A DNA stretch of 64,000 nt from Erythrobasidium yunnanense (taxonomy: Eukaryota; Basidiomycota; Cystobasidiomycetes; Erythrobasidiales; Erythrobasidiaceae): assembly GCA_001600175.1 (NCBI GenBank), contig BCJC01000001.1, forward strand, positions 3,271,652-3,335,651, written 5' to 3'. Positions 54,601-64,000 of the stretch are shown here, piece by piece. Made by a program: the position numbers and the translations under genes. The notes under the pieces are model-generated. The model was not told the DNA's origin and ran no database searches. It saw nothing but the letters and a program-made list of their open reading frames with translations. Position 1 is the stretch's first letter; every line of letters starts with the position of its first letter.

Positions 54601-55431
54601 CGAACTGGCGAGTGGGGAAGATTTGGATGGCGTTGTTGTCGAAGGAGCAAGTACAGCTGCAGCTGGTACAGGACTATTGGCGAAAGAAGGGAGTGGGGTT
54701 GACTCTTGAGAAGCGGAGGGAGCGCCAGTAAGATCGACTGAAGGCGATTTCGTCATGGCAGCAGCAGCAGTAGTAGTAGATACATCTGTACCCAACGTAC
54801 TCTCTGGTGCTGTCGGTTGCGCAAGAGTGGCCGGAGCAACTGATTGCGAAGCACCATTGCTCTCAGGGACGGTAGAAGACGAGGCGAGGGTGGTATCTGG
54901 GACGCTAGACGCAGCAATAAGGGACGAGTCGGTTGTTGTACCGTTAACTGTTGGCTCAAGGGCGGGGGCTACGTTTGAAGAATCCAGGTTCATCGACGAG
55001 TCCGCTAGGCTTCCTTGACCCGCGCTCGTGTCGTCCGATGCAACAGCAGCAGCTGGCAGTACACTCGCAGTCCCGTCAAGTGTGCTTGACTGCGCCTGTT
55101 GCTCTTGCGGTGCGACTGTCAAATCAGATTGCTGTGTGGCTGCCAAAGCAGGGTTTTCCGGCAATGCTTCATCCACAACAATATCCTCATTGTTCCCACC
55201 TTGTTGCTGAACGTCTGACGGTGCACTTGCAGCAATACCCGGCAAAGTGTCTTCGGTAGATACTGGGGCAACAGCGGCTTCCTCTTCAGGATCTACGGCT
55301 GTAGCAACGCCTGCCAAGTCTGCAAGGGACTGCGCATCGCCTAGCAAAGCATTCAATTGATCCTGGACGCTGGCATCTTGCTGGATTGGGGCTCTAGCAG
55401 TCGCTGACGGGTCTTCCATACTCGAGTCCAT
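51622..55431 (-). CDS. RNA14: mRNA 3'-end processing protein RNA14 (CstF-77)
   Basis: Six exons fit in phase: 54358-55431, 53832-54122, 52892-53776, 52613-52829, 52406-52558 and 51622-52352, giving 1116 residues. The first 270 residues are Ala/Ser/Thr/Gln-rich and presumably disordered. HAT repeats of the Suf domain follow: RFDGEAWVELIQDALNKGD, WIAYADLELSHGNNDRVNEI, PLWQFYLTYIRRTNPID, IWFDYIEFLKEAE, WWMAATYAKKADKQDDAV and LWRRWAEYEYRFGDL. The C-terminus has FHELG, a Met/Pro/Gln tract, an Arg/Ser-rich segment and a final PEAVPWLMSLLPSKTVF-type motif that in this family contacts Rna15. RNA14 is the dimeric scaffold of cleavage factor IA in polyadenylation. The N-terminal extension is long for the family. 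Confidence 0.93.
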
Positions 55432-55828
55432 AGGCAGCAGCGAAGGTGCGAGATAGGACAGCCAACGAGAGTAGAAAGGTCTGTTTCCCAGCTTAAGATT
55501 CAGCTCAGCGCTTCGTTGCAGATTTTGGGACAGGAAAGGGATTGAGGAATTGGGAGGAAGAAGAGCCAGACAGGCCAGAAATTCAAGGGTCGCCAGTAAA
55601 GACAAAGTCTAGAGATGTATAGGGAGTATTACACAGCCTAAAGTGTATTAAACATCTGTACATCAAGCCTTGAAAGCTTTATACATTTTGACCTTTGAAG
55701 CTTATAGCTCTGGCTTACCCTGATTCAAGGCTTCTCTCTACGCAATCAACGCAGCTGCTTTATCAGAGCGTTACAGAGACCTTAGGCAACCCCAACAAAC
55801 CTTGAAATCCGTCAAGCTGGCTGCCCGA
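55432..55828. promoter_or_regulatory. Divergent promoter region RNA14 / TMEM33-like
   Basis: About 400 bp separate the two divergent start codons. Nothing else is recognised; assigned by arrangement. Confidence 0.4.
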
Positions 55829-57140
55829 ATGTCAATCCCCCACTACGTACGCTGCGGCCGCCCTGGCTCTCGAAACGAGACGACGAGTCCCACAGCTTGA
55901 GCTAAGCTGATATACATGCCCGGTACTGCTAGGCGTGGGCCGCCGGACACGGTGTCGTCCTCCTTACCTCCATTTACTGCTTACTCGGAGTCGTTACCTT
56001 CAAGCCGCACCCCTATGCGTGAGTTTGGCGATGTTAATCAGGCATATAGGCGAAGTCTTAGCTGTCTATATGCAGGTACAAGCTCGCCTACACTGGCGCA
56101 ACGGCGTCGTGGGTGAGTCGGCGCCCGCTGCGTCACCTTCCTTACAACAGCTGAGCTTGCATTATGCTGCTACTAGGGTATCGTAGTAGTATGTCACGGT
56201 CAAAAATTAGGAAGGCCTGTCTCTGAGAGTTGGCTTCTTTCAGTACAAATCGCTAGGGATTCCATCTCTCAATCGAGCATATATACAACGCGCTCTCCTC
56301 GATGAGAACGTTCAATATCTGCTGCTCGCTCTGTACTGGTCATTCGGTAAGTCCTTCTCGGCCTAGCTAGTGGGCTTGCTAACCATTGTCATGCAGCCGA
56401 GGTTCGTCAATACAGCCTGAATCGGCACATCGTAGTCGAAAGCTAATTTATCCTTCAGAAACCCATCCCTCTCACTCTCATTCCATTCGCTACTTTCTCG
56501 CTGTTCCACACCTTGACCTTCGTCCGATCGCTGCTGCCAAAGCCCGCTGCAAGCGCCAAGAAGACAGACAAGCCGTCTGCAAGCGGCACGAAGCCACCTC
56601 CTGCGGCCGCTGGAGGCGCAGGCGTTGAGATCAACAAGAAGCTACAGGTGAGTCGATGCAAGCGTTGTCGATTGCAAGACAGCTAATAGCGAGACCGTTC
56701 TAGACATGGATCAAGAGCAACTATGAGCGCGCTATGCAGTTCGTCTCCTACTTCGAGGTGATAGTCGTTCTCGGCCGAGTTCTCCTGGGTGCAATCACGT
56801 AAGCTTGCCTCCTTCTAGTCTTACCCTCGAACTCCGCTAATCTGCCTGCCATAATCGCAGCTTCCGCAATTCGTTCTTCACACCTATCTTCTACTCCCAC
56901 TTCCTGCGTCTGCGCTACTACCAGTCTCCACAGACTCAAGCTGCCTTTGGCTACGTTTCGTCCCAAGTCGACGTACTGAAGAATCACCCAAGCTGTCCTG
57001 GACCAGTCAGAAGAGGTCTGGATACAGCTAGAGATCTGGTCATTAGATACTCTTCAAGTATATTGCAGAACCAGGGACCTACGCCGGCTGCTGCCCCTGC
57101 GGGAGGAGCCAACAGAGCTGGCCCGGCTGCGGCTCGCTAG
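55829..57140 (+). CDS. TMEM33 / Pom33 family membrane protein
   Basis: Nine exons fit in phase: 55829-55846, 55933-56018, 56076-56112, 56177-56188, 56244-56346, 56397-56401, 56459-56647, 56704-56798 and 56861-57140, giving 274 residues. The family features are AWAAGHGVVLLTSIYCLLG, YKLAYTGATASW, LLDENVQYLLLALYW, IPLTLIPFATFSLFHTLTF, LQTWIKSNYERAMQFVSYFE, VIVVLGRVLLGAITFRNSFF and IFYSHFLRLRYYQSP, with four hydrophobic segments. TMEM33/Tts1/Pom33 proteins shape ER tubules and act at the nuclear envelope and pores. An Ala/Pro/Lys linker after TFVRSLLPKP is specific to this protein. Exons 4 and 6 are micro-exons (12 and 5 nt). The first exon is the least certain part. Confidence 0.88.
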
Positions 57141-57515
57141 AGAAGACAAGGTTGAAGGTCTGCAACGGAAAATACAGTACACACGCAGAGTTAGTGGGAC
57201 ATGTCGCCTAAAAAGGCAAACTCTGTGTAAGCGCAAAAGTAATATGCACATCCCATCCCAGGATCGCTCTTAAGAGATCACTCGGGCACCGTGCTCCTAC
57301 AGCAGACTGAGCTTACATGACTACCTACTTCATACCTCTTTAACATCTTTCCCTTCCGCAAATCCTGCTGGCCATTCTCGCGCACGTGGCAGTGTCGCTA
57401 ACGGAGTGCTACCCTTTGACTGAATATACAAGGCGGTGTTCTCTAGGGCAAAAGTCGTCAGCCTAGATGTGCAGCTTGGCCAGACATCAGCATCCGTACT
57501 AGAAAATAGTCGTAA
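57141..57515. other. Intergenic region
   Basis: About 375 bp after the TMEM33-like gene; no supported feature. Confidence 0.35.
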
Positions 57516-57839
57516 ATGTCCGGAGGAAGCCGAAGATCCGAAAGAAATAGACCACGGCGCAGGCAACCCCTAGGACTTGTGAACACACCTCGTCAACCCA
57601 ATACCGGTCCTAGCATGGAACTGCAGCGACATATGCTGGCATTGGAAGCAATCGAGACAGCGAAAGGCGAAAGGCTGTCAGAATTGTACTATCGACAAAT
57701 GGATGGCAAACTCGATCGCATAACTTATAGGGAGGAACGGCGCCGGCTGCTGGCTTGGGCCGGAGGATCGAAACAGGCTGAGCGAACAGTACACAGTATT
57801 AATATGGTAGCTCTCAACGATCAGGAGAACCATCGCTGA
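57516..57839 (+). CDS. Small basic protein, member 1 of a tandem pair
   Basis: Intronless frame of 107 residues from ATG 57516. The N-terminus is Arg/Pro-rich (SRRSERNRPRRRQPLG). The rest is predicted helical: ALEAIETAKGERLSELYY, GKLDRITYREERRRLLAW. The ORF at 58299 has the same plan and shares L-x-x-I/M-E, KL...Y...RRL and a final D/EQEN motif at similar spacing, so the two are likely paralogues. No known domain. It is too short to be certain that it is a gene, but the paralogy supports coding. Confidence 0.45.
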   Translation: MSGGSRRSERNRPRRRQPLGLVNTPRQPNTGPSMELQRHMLALEAIETAKGERLSELYYRQMDGKLDRITYREERRRLLAWAGGSKQAERTVHSINMVALNDQENHR

Positions 57840-58295
57840 AGGCTGGCACCCCGACCTTCCCTTAGTCCGTGACATTCCCTCGTGTTTGTATCTGTCACAT
57901 TTCAAATGCCAATGCATCATTCGACCTATTTGACAATCGAGCTGACCCGTTGTTGAGATTTCTGCGAACAGCAGCTGAGCGACAGCGATAGCAGAAGATA
58001 CGCACGAAGCATCTTTCACGAGCAACTGATGCGGACCTTCTTCATCAGCGTTGAAGCAGCACCGACGCTGAGAAGCTCCGACTCCTGAGTTGCTGAAAAC
58101 TGATTATCCTCGGATTTGACGTGGTTTGAAACGCCCATAGGTTCCCTCACTCGAGCGCACTGGACAATGATCTGACATGCTGACAGGGTTTTCGACTTGG
58201 CGAGGCGATGTATGTTGTCGCACGACAAAGTCAGCTCATTCAAATGAGGGAGAACCTGTACTGTAATGGCCGCATTGCCCACGTAGCACGTCTAG
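57840..58295. other. Spacer between the small paralogous ORFs
   Basis: About 455 bp. Minus-strand frames here (58016-58282, 57678-58025) have no supporting features and were not called. Confidence 0.35.
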
Positions 58296-58298
58296 ATG

Positions 58299-58640
58299 AT
58301 GACGCATCGTAAACGTCTCAGCGGATCTGCGCCGCTCAGAGCTATCGACGATAATCGACCTCGCCAAGGCCGGCGAAACGCTATAGAGGTAGAAAGAATC
58401 CGGCATGAGGACAGGATCGACGAGCTGAAGACGATGGAAGAGGATCTGCTGCTGACCCTGCGGACACAGTATAGGGACGACAAGCTTAGCTCTAGGAGGT
58501 ATGCACGACAATCCAGGCGTCTTTGTGCGCAGATGAAGGCGTTGAGAGATATTGAATACCGACGGCATACTGTGTTACTGCAATCTTTGCAGGAACAGGA
58601 AAATAGAGGAGCTGGCTCGAGTCAGCCTGACAATCAGTGA
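58299..58640 (+). CDS. Small basic protein, member 2 of a tandem pair
   Basis: Frame of 113 residues from ATG 58299 (an ATG also lies one codon earlier, directly after GTCTAG). Charged and probably all-helical: DRIDELKTMEEDLLLTLRTQ, DDKLSSRRYARQSRRLCAQM, HTVLLQSLQEQENRG. Similar in length, charge and motif order to 57516-57839. Function unknown. It ends 80 bp before the convergent gene on the minus strand. Confidence 0.45.
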   Translation: MTHRKRLSGSAPLRAIDDNRPRQGRRNAIEVERIRHEDRIDELKTMEEDLLLTLRTQYRDDKLSSRRYARQSRRLCAQMKALRDIEYRRHTVLLQSLQEQENRGAGSSQPDNQ

Positions 58641-58719
58641 TTGAATCGAAGAGGCAGTATTCCAGCTTTTGATCTGCTCTAGTGGGCTTGCTATAAGCTG
58701 ACGTATGTACAATAGCTAT

Positions 58720-60627
58720 CTAGAATCCATTGGCCGAGGCATAAGGCTGACCAATCGCAGCCGAGGGCATCGCGCTCGCGGTACCGATATCGCCTGGCTT
58801 CTTGCCCAAAGTGATCTTCTTGAGCTTGTTTGGCGACAGTGGAGTTTGTGTCTGTGCCGCAGCATCCGCTGTACCAGTAATGCTCGGATCAAGCATCATT
58901 TGCTCGTTCTTAGCAGTCTCTTCCACCATAAGAGACTCTCTTATGGCTTTCTCTCCTCCTTCTTCCAAGGACCCTCGGTAAGGTGTTTGTTTCCGCTGAA
59001 TGAGCTGTGCCCTTACACGTCGCCAGTGCGCAGGATCCCGGTTGACAAAGCCTTGTATCTGATTCTGAATAGAAGGAGCGGCAGATGCAGAAGTGGGGTT
59101 GTATGATCTTGGCCGTGCATTCGCTATGCTTTGCAGGCTCTCAAGCAGCCTTTGCGCAGCGTGATTCTCAACATCCGATGTTTCCACACTTGCTGTATTG
59201 GCCGGCTTGCTGTCTTTGTCCTGTTTTTGCGACGCGCTTGATTTGCGCAGCCTACCAAACTGCGCTTCTTGGAGTATCCGAAGCAGTTCAGTGTTCTCGC
59301 GTAAGCGTGTATCGATCTGTTCTACATCTTCGATGTCTCGGATAGCTTGACGTATCTCGTCCTCATCCAAACCGATACCGGACGATAGAAGAGCTGGATC
59401 CAATACCTCACGGACTTGGCCTGATGGCGGAAGAGGAGGTAAAGACGGTAAGGGACGGCTTTCGAGCTCTTTCAAGGCAAAGTGGGAGGCTCGGAGGTGT
59501 AGTGACTGGGCAAGTGACAGAGTAGAGGTAGATGAATCGTGCGTGGGGGCGTAAGAGGCGTAAGGATGATAGTATAGGAAGGTGACTACACGATATTTCA
59601 GCAATTATCGGCACAATTTGGCGAGGGTACACTTACCAGGCTCAATGCGCGGAGTCAGGTCCGTCAACGGCTTGATCTCATGCTCAAATGGCTGGCTAAT
59701 GTCTTTCAAACAACTTGATAATGTCGAAGGACCAGCTTCTGCTGTATGTACAGCTACGACATCGGTGTCTTCCACTAAACAACAGACATCAGCGATACTA
59801 GCTAGGGGGAAGAACGAATTAGCGTACAAGACTGGAAGGCATTATCTTCCAAAGACACGCTCGCGGCAGAGGTGAAGATATCGAAGTTGCCCACATTCCG
59901 GTGCAGGGCATACTGTTGCGTAGCTAAAGCATCGCATTAGCTTACACGCGCTACACTACGAGCTTGCTGTGGACATACAGCGCTTCGGCTTGCGTTTGCC
60001 CAGTCTGGTCGCTGCAGCCTCCTTGAGCTGTTCTATCAGGCTCGTGATAGTGTGCACGAAGATGTCGACATCTCGCTGTATGTCTCGCGCTGTTGATTTG
60101 CTAGCTGTGCCTTTTCCTTTGGCTTCTCGTGCATGAAGTCGCGACTTAAACGACGAAGCAGCCAGCTCGAGACAGGACTGCACAATCAGTCAGCAATGCA
60201 TACGAGATAGTGTCAAGGCCATAAACGCACCTGCAGCCTCTTTAACGGTAGCAATGCCAGCATGCCCTCTTCGAGTGCTGCTTTGAGCGTTGAGACTCCA
60301 GCTTGGGCAGGCAGGACTTCGCTCGAAACGCCGTGCTTGTCGAGCCTGAGTATGAAGGCAGCAGAAGGATAGGCTATACATCAGCTTTCAGGCTTCTTGC
60401 AGCATCTTCGCGCCGGGAGATTGGCAGTACATTCTGACGATTCTTGCGAGTTTCCTGGCTTCATCTTGGGTGCATATCAGCTCGTTTTCTAAAGCTTCTT
60501 CTTTGTCGTCGTTGTTGCTGCTTTTGCGCTTGCTGCTGCCATTTGTATAGCCTTCATTTTCGTCTTCACTTTTTGCTCGTTTCCGCTTTACTTCGCTACT
60601 TGGGTCGCTGCCTGATTGTCCATTCAT
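58720..60627 (-). CDS. Hypothetical nuclear-like charged protein
   Basis: Exons 60431-60627, 60231-60345, 59979-60177, then 59637-59923 (containing a 26-nt in-frame-breaking segment at 59802-59827) and 58720-59585, about 441 residues. The N-terminus is charged (KRKRAKSEDENEG, SSKRKSSNNDDKEE). Next are helical stretches (ICTQDEARKLARIVRM, LKAALEEGMLALLPLKRLQ, DIFVHTITSLIEQLKEAA), the motif YALHRNVGNFDIFTSA, and a C-terminal half with QIDTRLRENTELLRILQ and RDPAHWRRVRAQLIQRKQ. The basic Lys-Arg cluster suggests a nuclear protein, perhaps part of a chromatin or transcription complex, but I do not recognise the family and assign no function. Confidence 0.6.
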
Positions 60628-60817
60628 GCCCAACTTCTAGCTTTTCGTATGCAAATCGCCCTCTCGTTTGCAAAAGTTCGTTGTGTGAGTGGGCAAGTTC
60701 GCGGTAGCAAGAACGGACAGGTGGCAAGCGGGAGAGTATGATAACAGGAGGACTGCCTTACTTCTGCAGCTAGCCATTCACAGCAGTGTCTATTAGTCTA
60801 CAGGATGAACGCTGAAC

Positions 60818-63331
60818 CTACGAAGATGCATTCTGCAGCTTCTCCAGGACACCCAAGAAGCCATTCGGCGTGAGGAGGGTATCTGATCCGTACGTGATTC
60901 TCTTCCGCCCGCTTACGTTTCCACTCGTGTACCCTGCTTGGGTAGCTTGCGTACTGCTCTTCGTTGCGTGTTCTTGCAGAGCGGAATACTCGACATAGCT
61001 GCCTCCTCCCACAACGAAGACGATAGCTTCGGAGAAGTTGGCTCGTTTTGCACCTGCTCCAGCTCCTCCTGCACCTAGTGAAGACTTGCCGTACCCTGTA
61101 CTGCGCTGCTGACGCGGGTCGAAGAGGAGGTATTCGTCGATCACATTCAGCGTATCGGTGCTTGCTGAAGAAGGCTCCATAAACGCATCGACGATGCGAG
61201 TGACTATGCTCTCTTTCCGAGCAGGGAGGAAGTTCTTGACGCCAGACAATAAGTTGTCAAAGCCAACTCCGCCCTCCTTTAGCCGGTCCGTGAGCTGGTC
61301 GAGCCGAATAATTTAGCCTGGGCTGTTGGTGATTGCGAACAAGAAAAGCTCACCCTGCTTGAGATGCTGTTGAGACCTCGGAACATCTCTCCGCCGATGC
61401 CAGTTGTCTGAACAGGCGCGATAGGCGCTGCCGAGAAGCTGGCCATCCGGTTTATGTCCCGGATCCTGTCACATATAGTATCAGCCACCTCGTCGACTAA
61501 ACTCGACGAAGAGCTCCTCACTTCTTAACGTAATTCCACGCCGCCAAATCAGCACCCGCATCCTTCAGCGCCCGTTCAAACTCCACCAGGTCATCTTTCG
61601 GGATCTGACCATCCGGGCACGACAAATAGTAGACGACAAGTAATCTCAATTTATCTTGGACGTCCTTCTTCTCTCCATCTCGGATAGCTTCCAGTATCTG
61701 TTGTTTCGTCTGTTTCGAAGCCGCTTCTTCCATCTGGAACAATGTATCTAGACCTCTTTCTTTGATTCCTTGCAATAGAGCGGTAGCGATGTTCATGTGC
61801 GTGTCAATGATGTTCTTCCTCGCTGTCAGTTCAGGAAGCGCAGTGATAGCAGCTTTCAAGTGTGCAGCGTTTGAAGTGAGATCCATCTGCGCAATATCGT
61901 TAGGCTCGCTGACACCGGTGCTTTTCGTAATCTCGGCAGCGTCGGTACGGTATTTGTTCGACTCGAAGTCGAGCTCTTCAGCTACGTGCGGGAAAGGTGA
62001 AGCGCCGTTCTTTGACCAGAAGTAATCCTTCGAGTCGAGGTCATATGTGCGTTTCTGCAGCTTGCCTTGTTCGGGAGACTAGGACGAGTGTCAAAGTTGC
62101 GCTTTTCTTGCTGTACGGCAGAGGGCTCACATCGACTGTCACCCGGTTAAGCTTGATCTCCAGAACATCGTTCACAAGCGCTTGATATGACCAAGAGTGC
62201 GCCACCATAGGTATGAGATCAAGATTTCTGTCCAGAATAATAAGAACTGCGACAGCATGTTCGTATAAGCAGCCGCATAATCGTTTCTCGCGCTAATCAG
62301 GCTTACCCGGCCGCGTGAAGCTACTCGAGCTGCCTTCGCTGAACACATTCCCTGTCCGCGAGTGTACGAGGTCTTTCAGTCTCGCATCCAGCTTATGCGC
62401 AACCATCTCTGCTGCATTTCCCCTCGGACACCGAATGATAGGCACTTGGCCTAATGTCGCGACTACGTTCAGCAAGCCTAGCGCAACTTTGTCCACCACA
62501 GCTTCAATATCTGATTCCGTCGCTTTCGGGTCATTCAGAAGTTCGTATATCGTCCTCGACTCTTTCAGGTTCGTCGCAGTTGGTGCGGGTAGCGCTTTCT
62601 GCTGATTTGATGAAGTGGAAGATGATGAAGATGATGGAGGAAGTAAGAGAGAAAAGAGAGTAGGTTCCAGAACTACAAAATCGAGGTATTGATCCCAGAC
62701 TTGCTCGACGAATTCAAGGGAATTGCTCGATGCGACCAAGCTTGAGAACTCTTCTAACAATGCACGAGGAAGAATGGAAGTGAAGTTGACGTAGGTGGAT
62801 TCGTAGAGGTTTTTTTGGAGGTCCTGCGAGCGTTCACGTCCCAAGGTCAGTCCGCTGTGCTTGGCTTCTTGGGCCGTTGTTCGCGACTCAAACATACTTC
62901 TCCTATACGTTTGATGTTTTCTGAAGTAGGAGAGACGAAGTATACTGCTGGAACATCAGGTAGCGGCGGCCGGTCTGCATGCAGTTGCCTGAGCATTCGC
63001 AACAATCAGCACGTCGCCGCGATTCACACTGTTCTAAGCATATTTCCACGCACATATGCAGCGTTACGCCGTTATCGCGCAGATCTTGCACCCTCAACGT
63101 AGTCGCTACTACATCCTGAGCGCGCTGGTCCAGAATGAGCACCTTCCACGTTGGCAGCGGCAGCGCGAGCGATGGATCCGAAGCCAAGCCAGCTAGAGGA
63201 CCAGCTGAGCCGTGGCCATTTGAGGTTGAGCTTGAAGCTGGCGCAGGAGCGTTGAAGTTCAATAGCGAAAGTAGCGTAGACACTTGACGGTCGCGCAACG
63301 AAGGCGACGCAGAGTCAAGCGAGACAGACAT
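60818..63331 (-). CDS. SLY1: SLY1, Sec1/Munc18-family ER-Golgi fusion protein
   Basis: Seven exons fit in phase: 63054-63331, 62898-62988, 62307-62823, 62131-62246, 61522-62078, 61354-61465 and 60818-61294, giving 715 residues. Landmarks in order are [87 protein letters not shown] followed by [55 protein letters not shown] and the C-terminal [22 protein letters not shown]1 binds the syntaxin Sed5/Ufe1 N-peptide and guides SNARE assembly in ER-Golgi traffic. A Gly/Ala-rich loop ([12 protein letters not shown]) precedes the last strand. Confidence 0.96.
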
Positions 63332-63570
63332 CTCAGAGTAGATGCTGGCTTGCTGCCGCGAAGGTTAATGTATGTAGAAGTATCGCAAGAAGGGCAAGGC
63401 ACGAAGGTGTCGTATGTACAGCCCAAGCGATGAATGGTAACAACAACAGTATACTCCCCCTGCACTTTCTATTCTCCGAGCATGACTTGACTACTACGGA
63501 CGGTCGGAGATCTAAAGTCGCGTACAACTTCAGCGTGATCCGTTCGCGACTTATAAGGATTGCACTTACG

Positions 63571-64000
63571 GGCCAGCCATGATATGTAGGATGCAGCACA
63601 TCTACTGCGAACTTCGAGAACGTGGACTAGAAGCTGAAATCAGCGAGGTTCTCGATGCACATAGGATAGGCTTACCCCCGATGTCCCGACAATATCCCTT
63701 CCTTTGGCAGCTATCATAGCATCCATGAATGGATAAAAGAATTGAGCAAGGTGCACTCCATCCTCCTTGTTCTTCAGGTATTGTAGCTGGGCGAACCCCG
63801 GTATAGGCTCCGTGTTGAGCTTCGTCGCTGTTGGCGCAGAGACGTCGTTAAGCGTGAAGATGCATGGGAAAGTGTTGTAGAAGACGGCCAGTGCCGGATC
63901 CGAAGTAGGTATGCGACTATCGGTAGCTAGGTAGATTGGCGTATTGAGCACGAGCAGCTTTGGGTCTGTATGAAGCGGGCGCCGGCACTGCAATGAGGTA
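63571..64000 (-). CDS. O-fucosyltransferase-like glycosyltransferase, C-terminal part
   Basis: The gene enters from the right edge. Exons 63676-64000 and 63571-63626 join in phase (49-nt intron); further 3' exon(s) between about 63332 and 63564 are unresolved. The protein shows LLVLNTPIYLATDSRIPTSD, FYNTFPCIFTLNDV, FFYPFMDAMIAAKGRDIVG and TSGSTFSKFAVDVLHP. The run IYLATD...D-x-x-IAAKGRDIVGT-x-x-STFS is the donor-site pattern of GDP-fucose O-fucosyltransferase-like enzymes found in fungi, probably in the secretory pathway. The family call is moderate because only about 125 residues are visible. Confidence 0.6.

Noticed and set aside
58016-58282. 88-codon minus-strand frame between the two small ORFs
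   Set aside because: Some Leu-rich sequence resembles an LRR, but it is isolated, with no F-box and no neighbouring exon; likely chance.
1-64000. CRISPR arrays, rRNA operons, transposons or virus-like elements
   Set aside because: No spaced repeat array, no rRNA-like stretch, and no transposase, reverse transcriptase, integrase or long terminal repeat pattern was seen in any frame.

Overview
The window is gene-dense, intron-rich nuclear DNA from a fungus, most likely a basidiomycete. The evidence is many short GT-AG introns (mostly 44-90 nt) with CTNAY-type branch sites, DUF6534-like membrane proteins (a family typical of basidiomycetes), and single-copy fungal housekeeping genes. No lineage below Basidiomycota can be fixed from the sequence alone. 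I saw no rRNA, convincing tRNA, CRISPR array, transposon or virus-like element. Exon joins were worked out by hand from splice motifs and reading-frame phase; no aligner was available.

Left part (1-25.5 kb): an accessory region dominated by F-box/LRR-like genes. Two units made of a DUF6534-like gene (+) facing an F-box gene (-) come first. They are followed by a serine-rich hypothetical gene, an ACC-synthase-like PLP aminotransferase and an F-box gene with an internal frameshift. Next are an SLC25 mitochondrial carrier, a divergent F-box gene and an Hmt1/ABCB6-type ABC half transporter. Five consecutive plus-strand F-box genes close this part; the last appears to carry a frameshift just after its start codon.

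Centre (25.6-38.5 kb): APC10/DOC1 and the splicing factor RSE1 (SF3B3) are divergent. A histidine-phosphatase gene and a degenerate tandem copy of it follow, then three more F-box genes on the minus strand and GET1. The total is twelve F-box loci in at least three subfamilies. Nine have acceptor-like AG at or within 2 nt of the start codon, usually with a branch site and donor upstream, which implies a conserved leader intron.

Right part (38.6-64 kb): mostly core genes. These are DBP8 (DEAD-box helicase), a tandem pair of genes from a family I do not recognise with a repeated domain (44.0-46.8 kb), a C2H2 factor, a metallo-beta-lactamase-fold hydrolase, RNA14 (pre-mRNA 3' end processing), a TMEM33/Pom33 family protein, two small related ORFs, a charged unknown protein, SLY1 (ER-Golgi SM protein) and the 3' part of an O-fucosyltransferase-like gene.

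The core genes are unrelated in pathway (splicing, 3' processing, ribosome biogenesis, membrane insertion, secretion, cell cycle). The notable biology is the fast-evolving F-box array, its shared leader intron, the three-module unknown family, the decayed phosphatase paralogue, and several extreme splicing features (5-, 12- and 20-nt micro-exons and a possible 26-nt intron).
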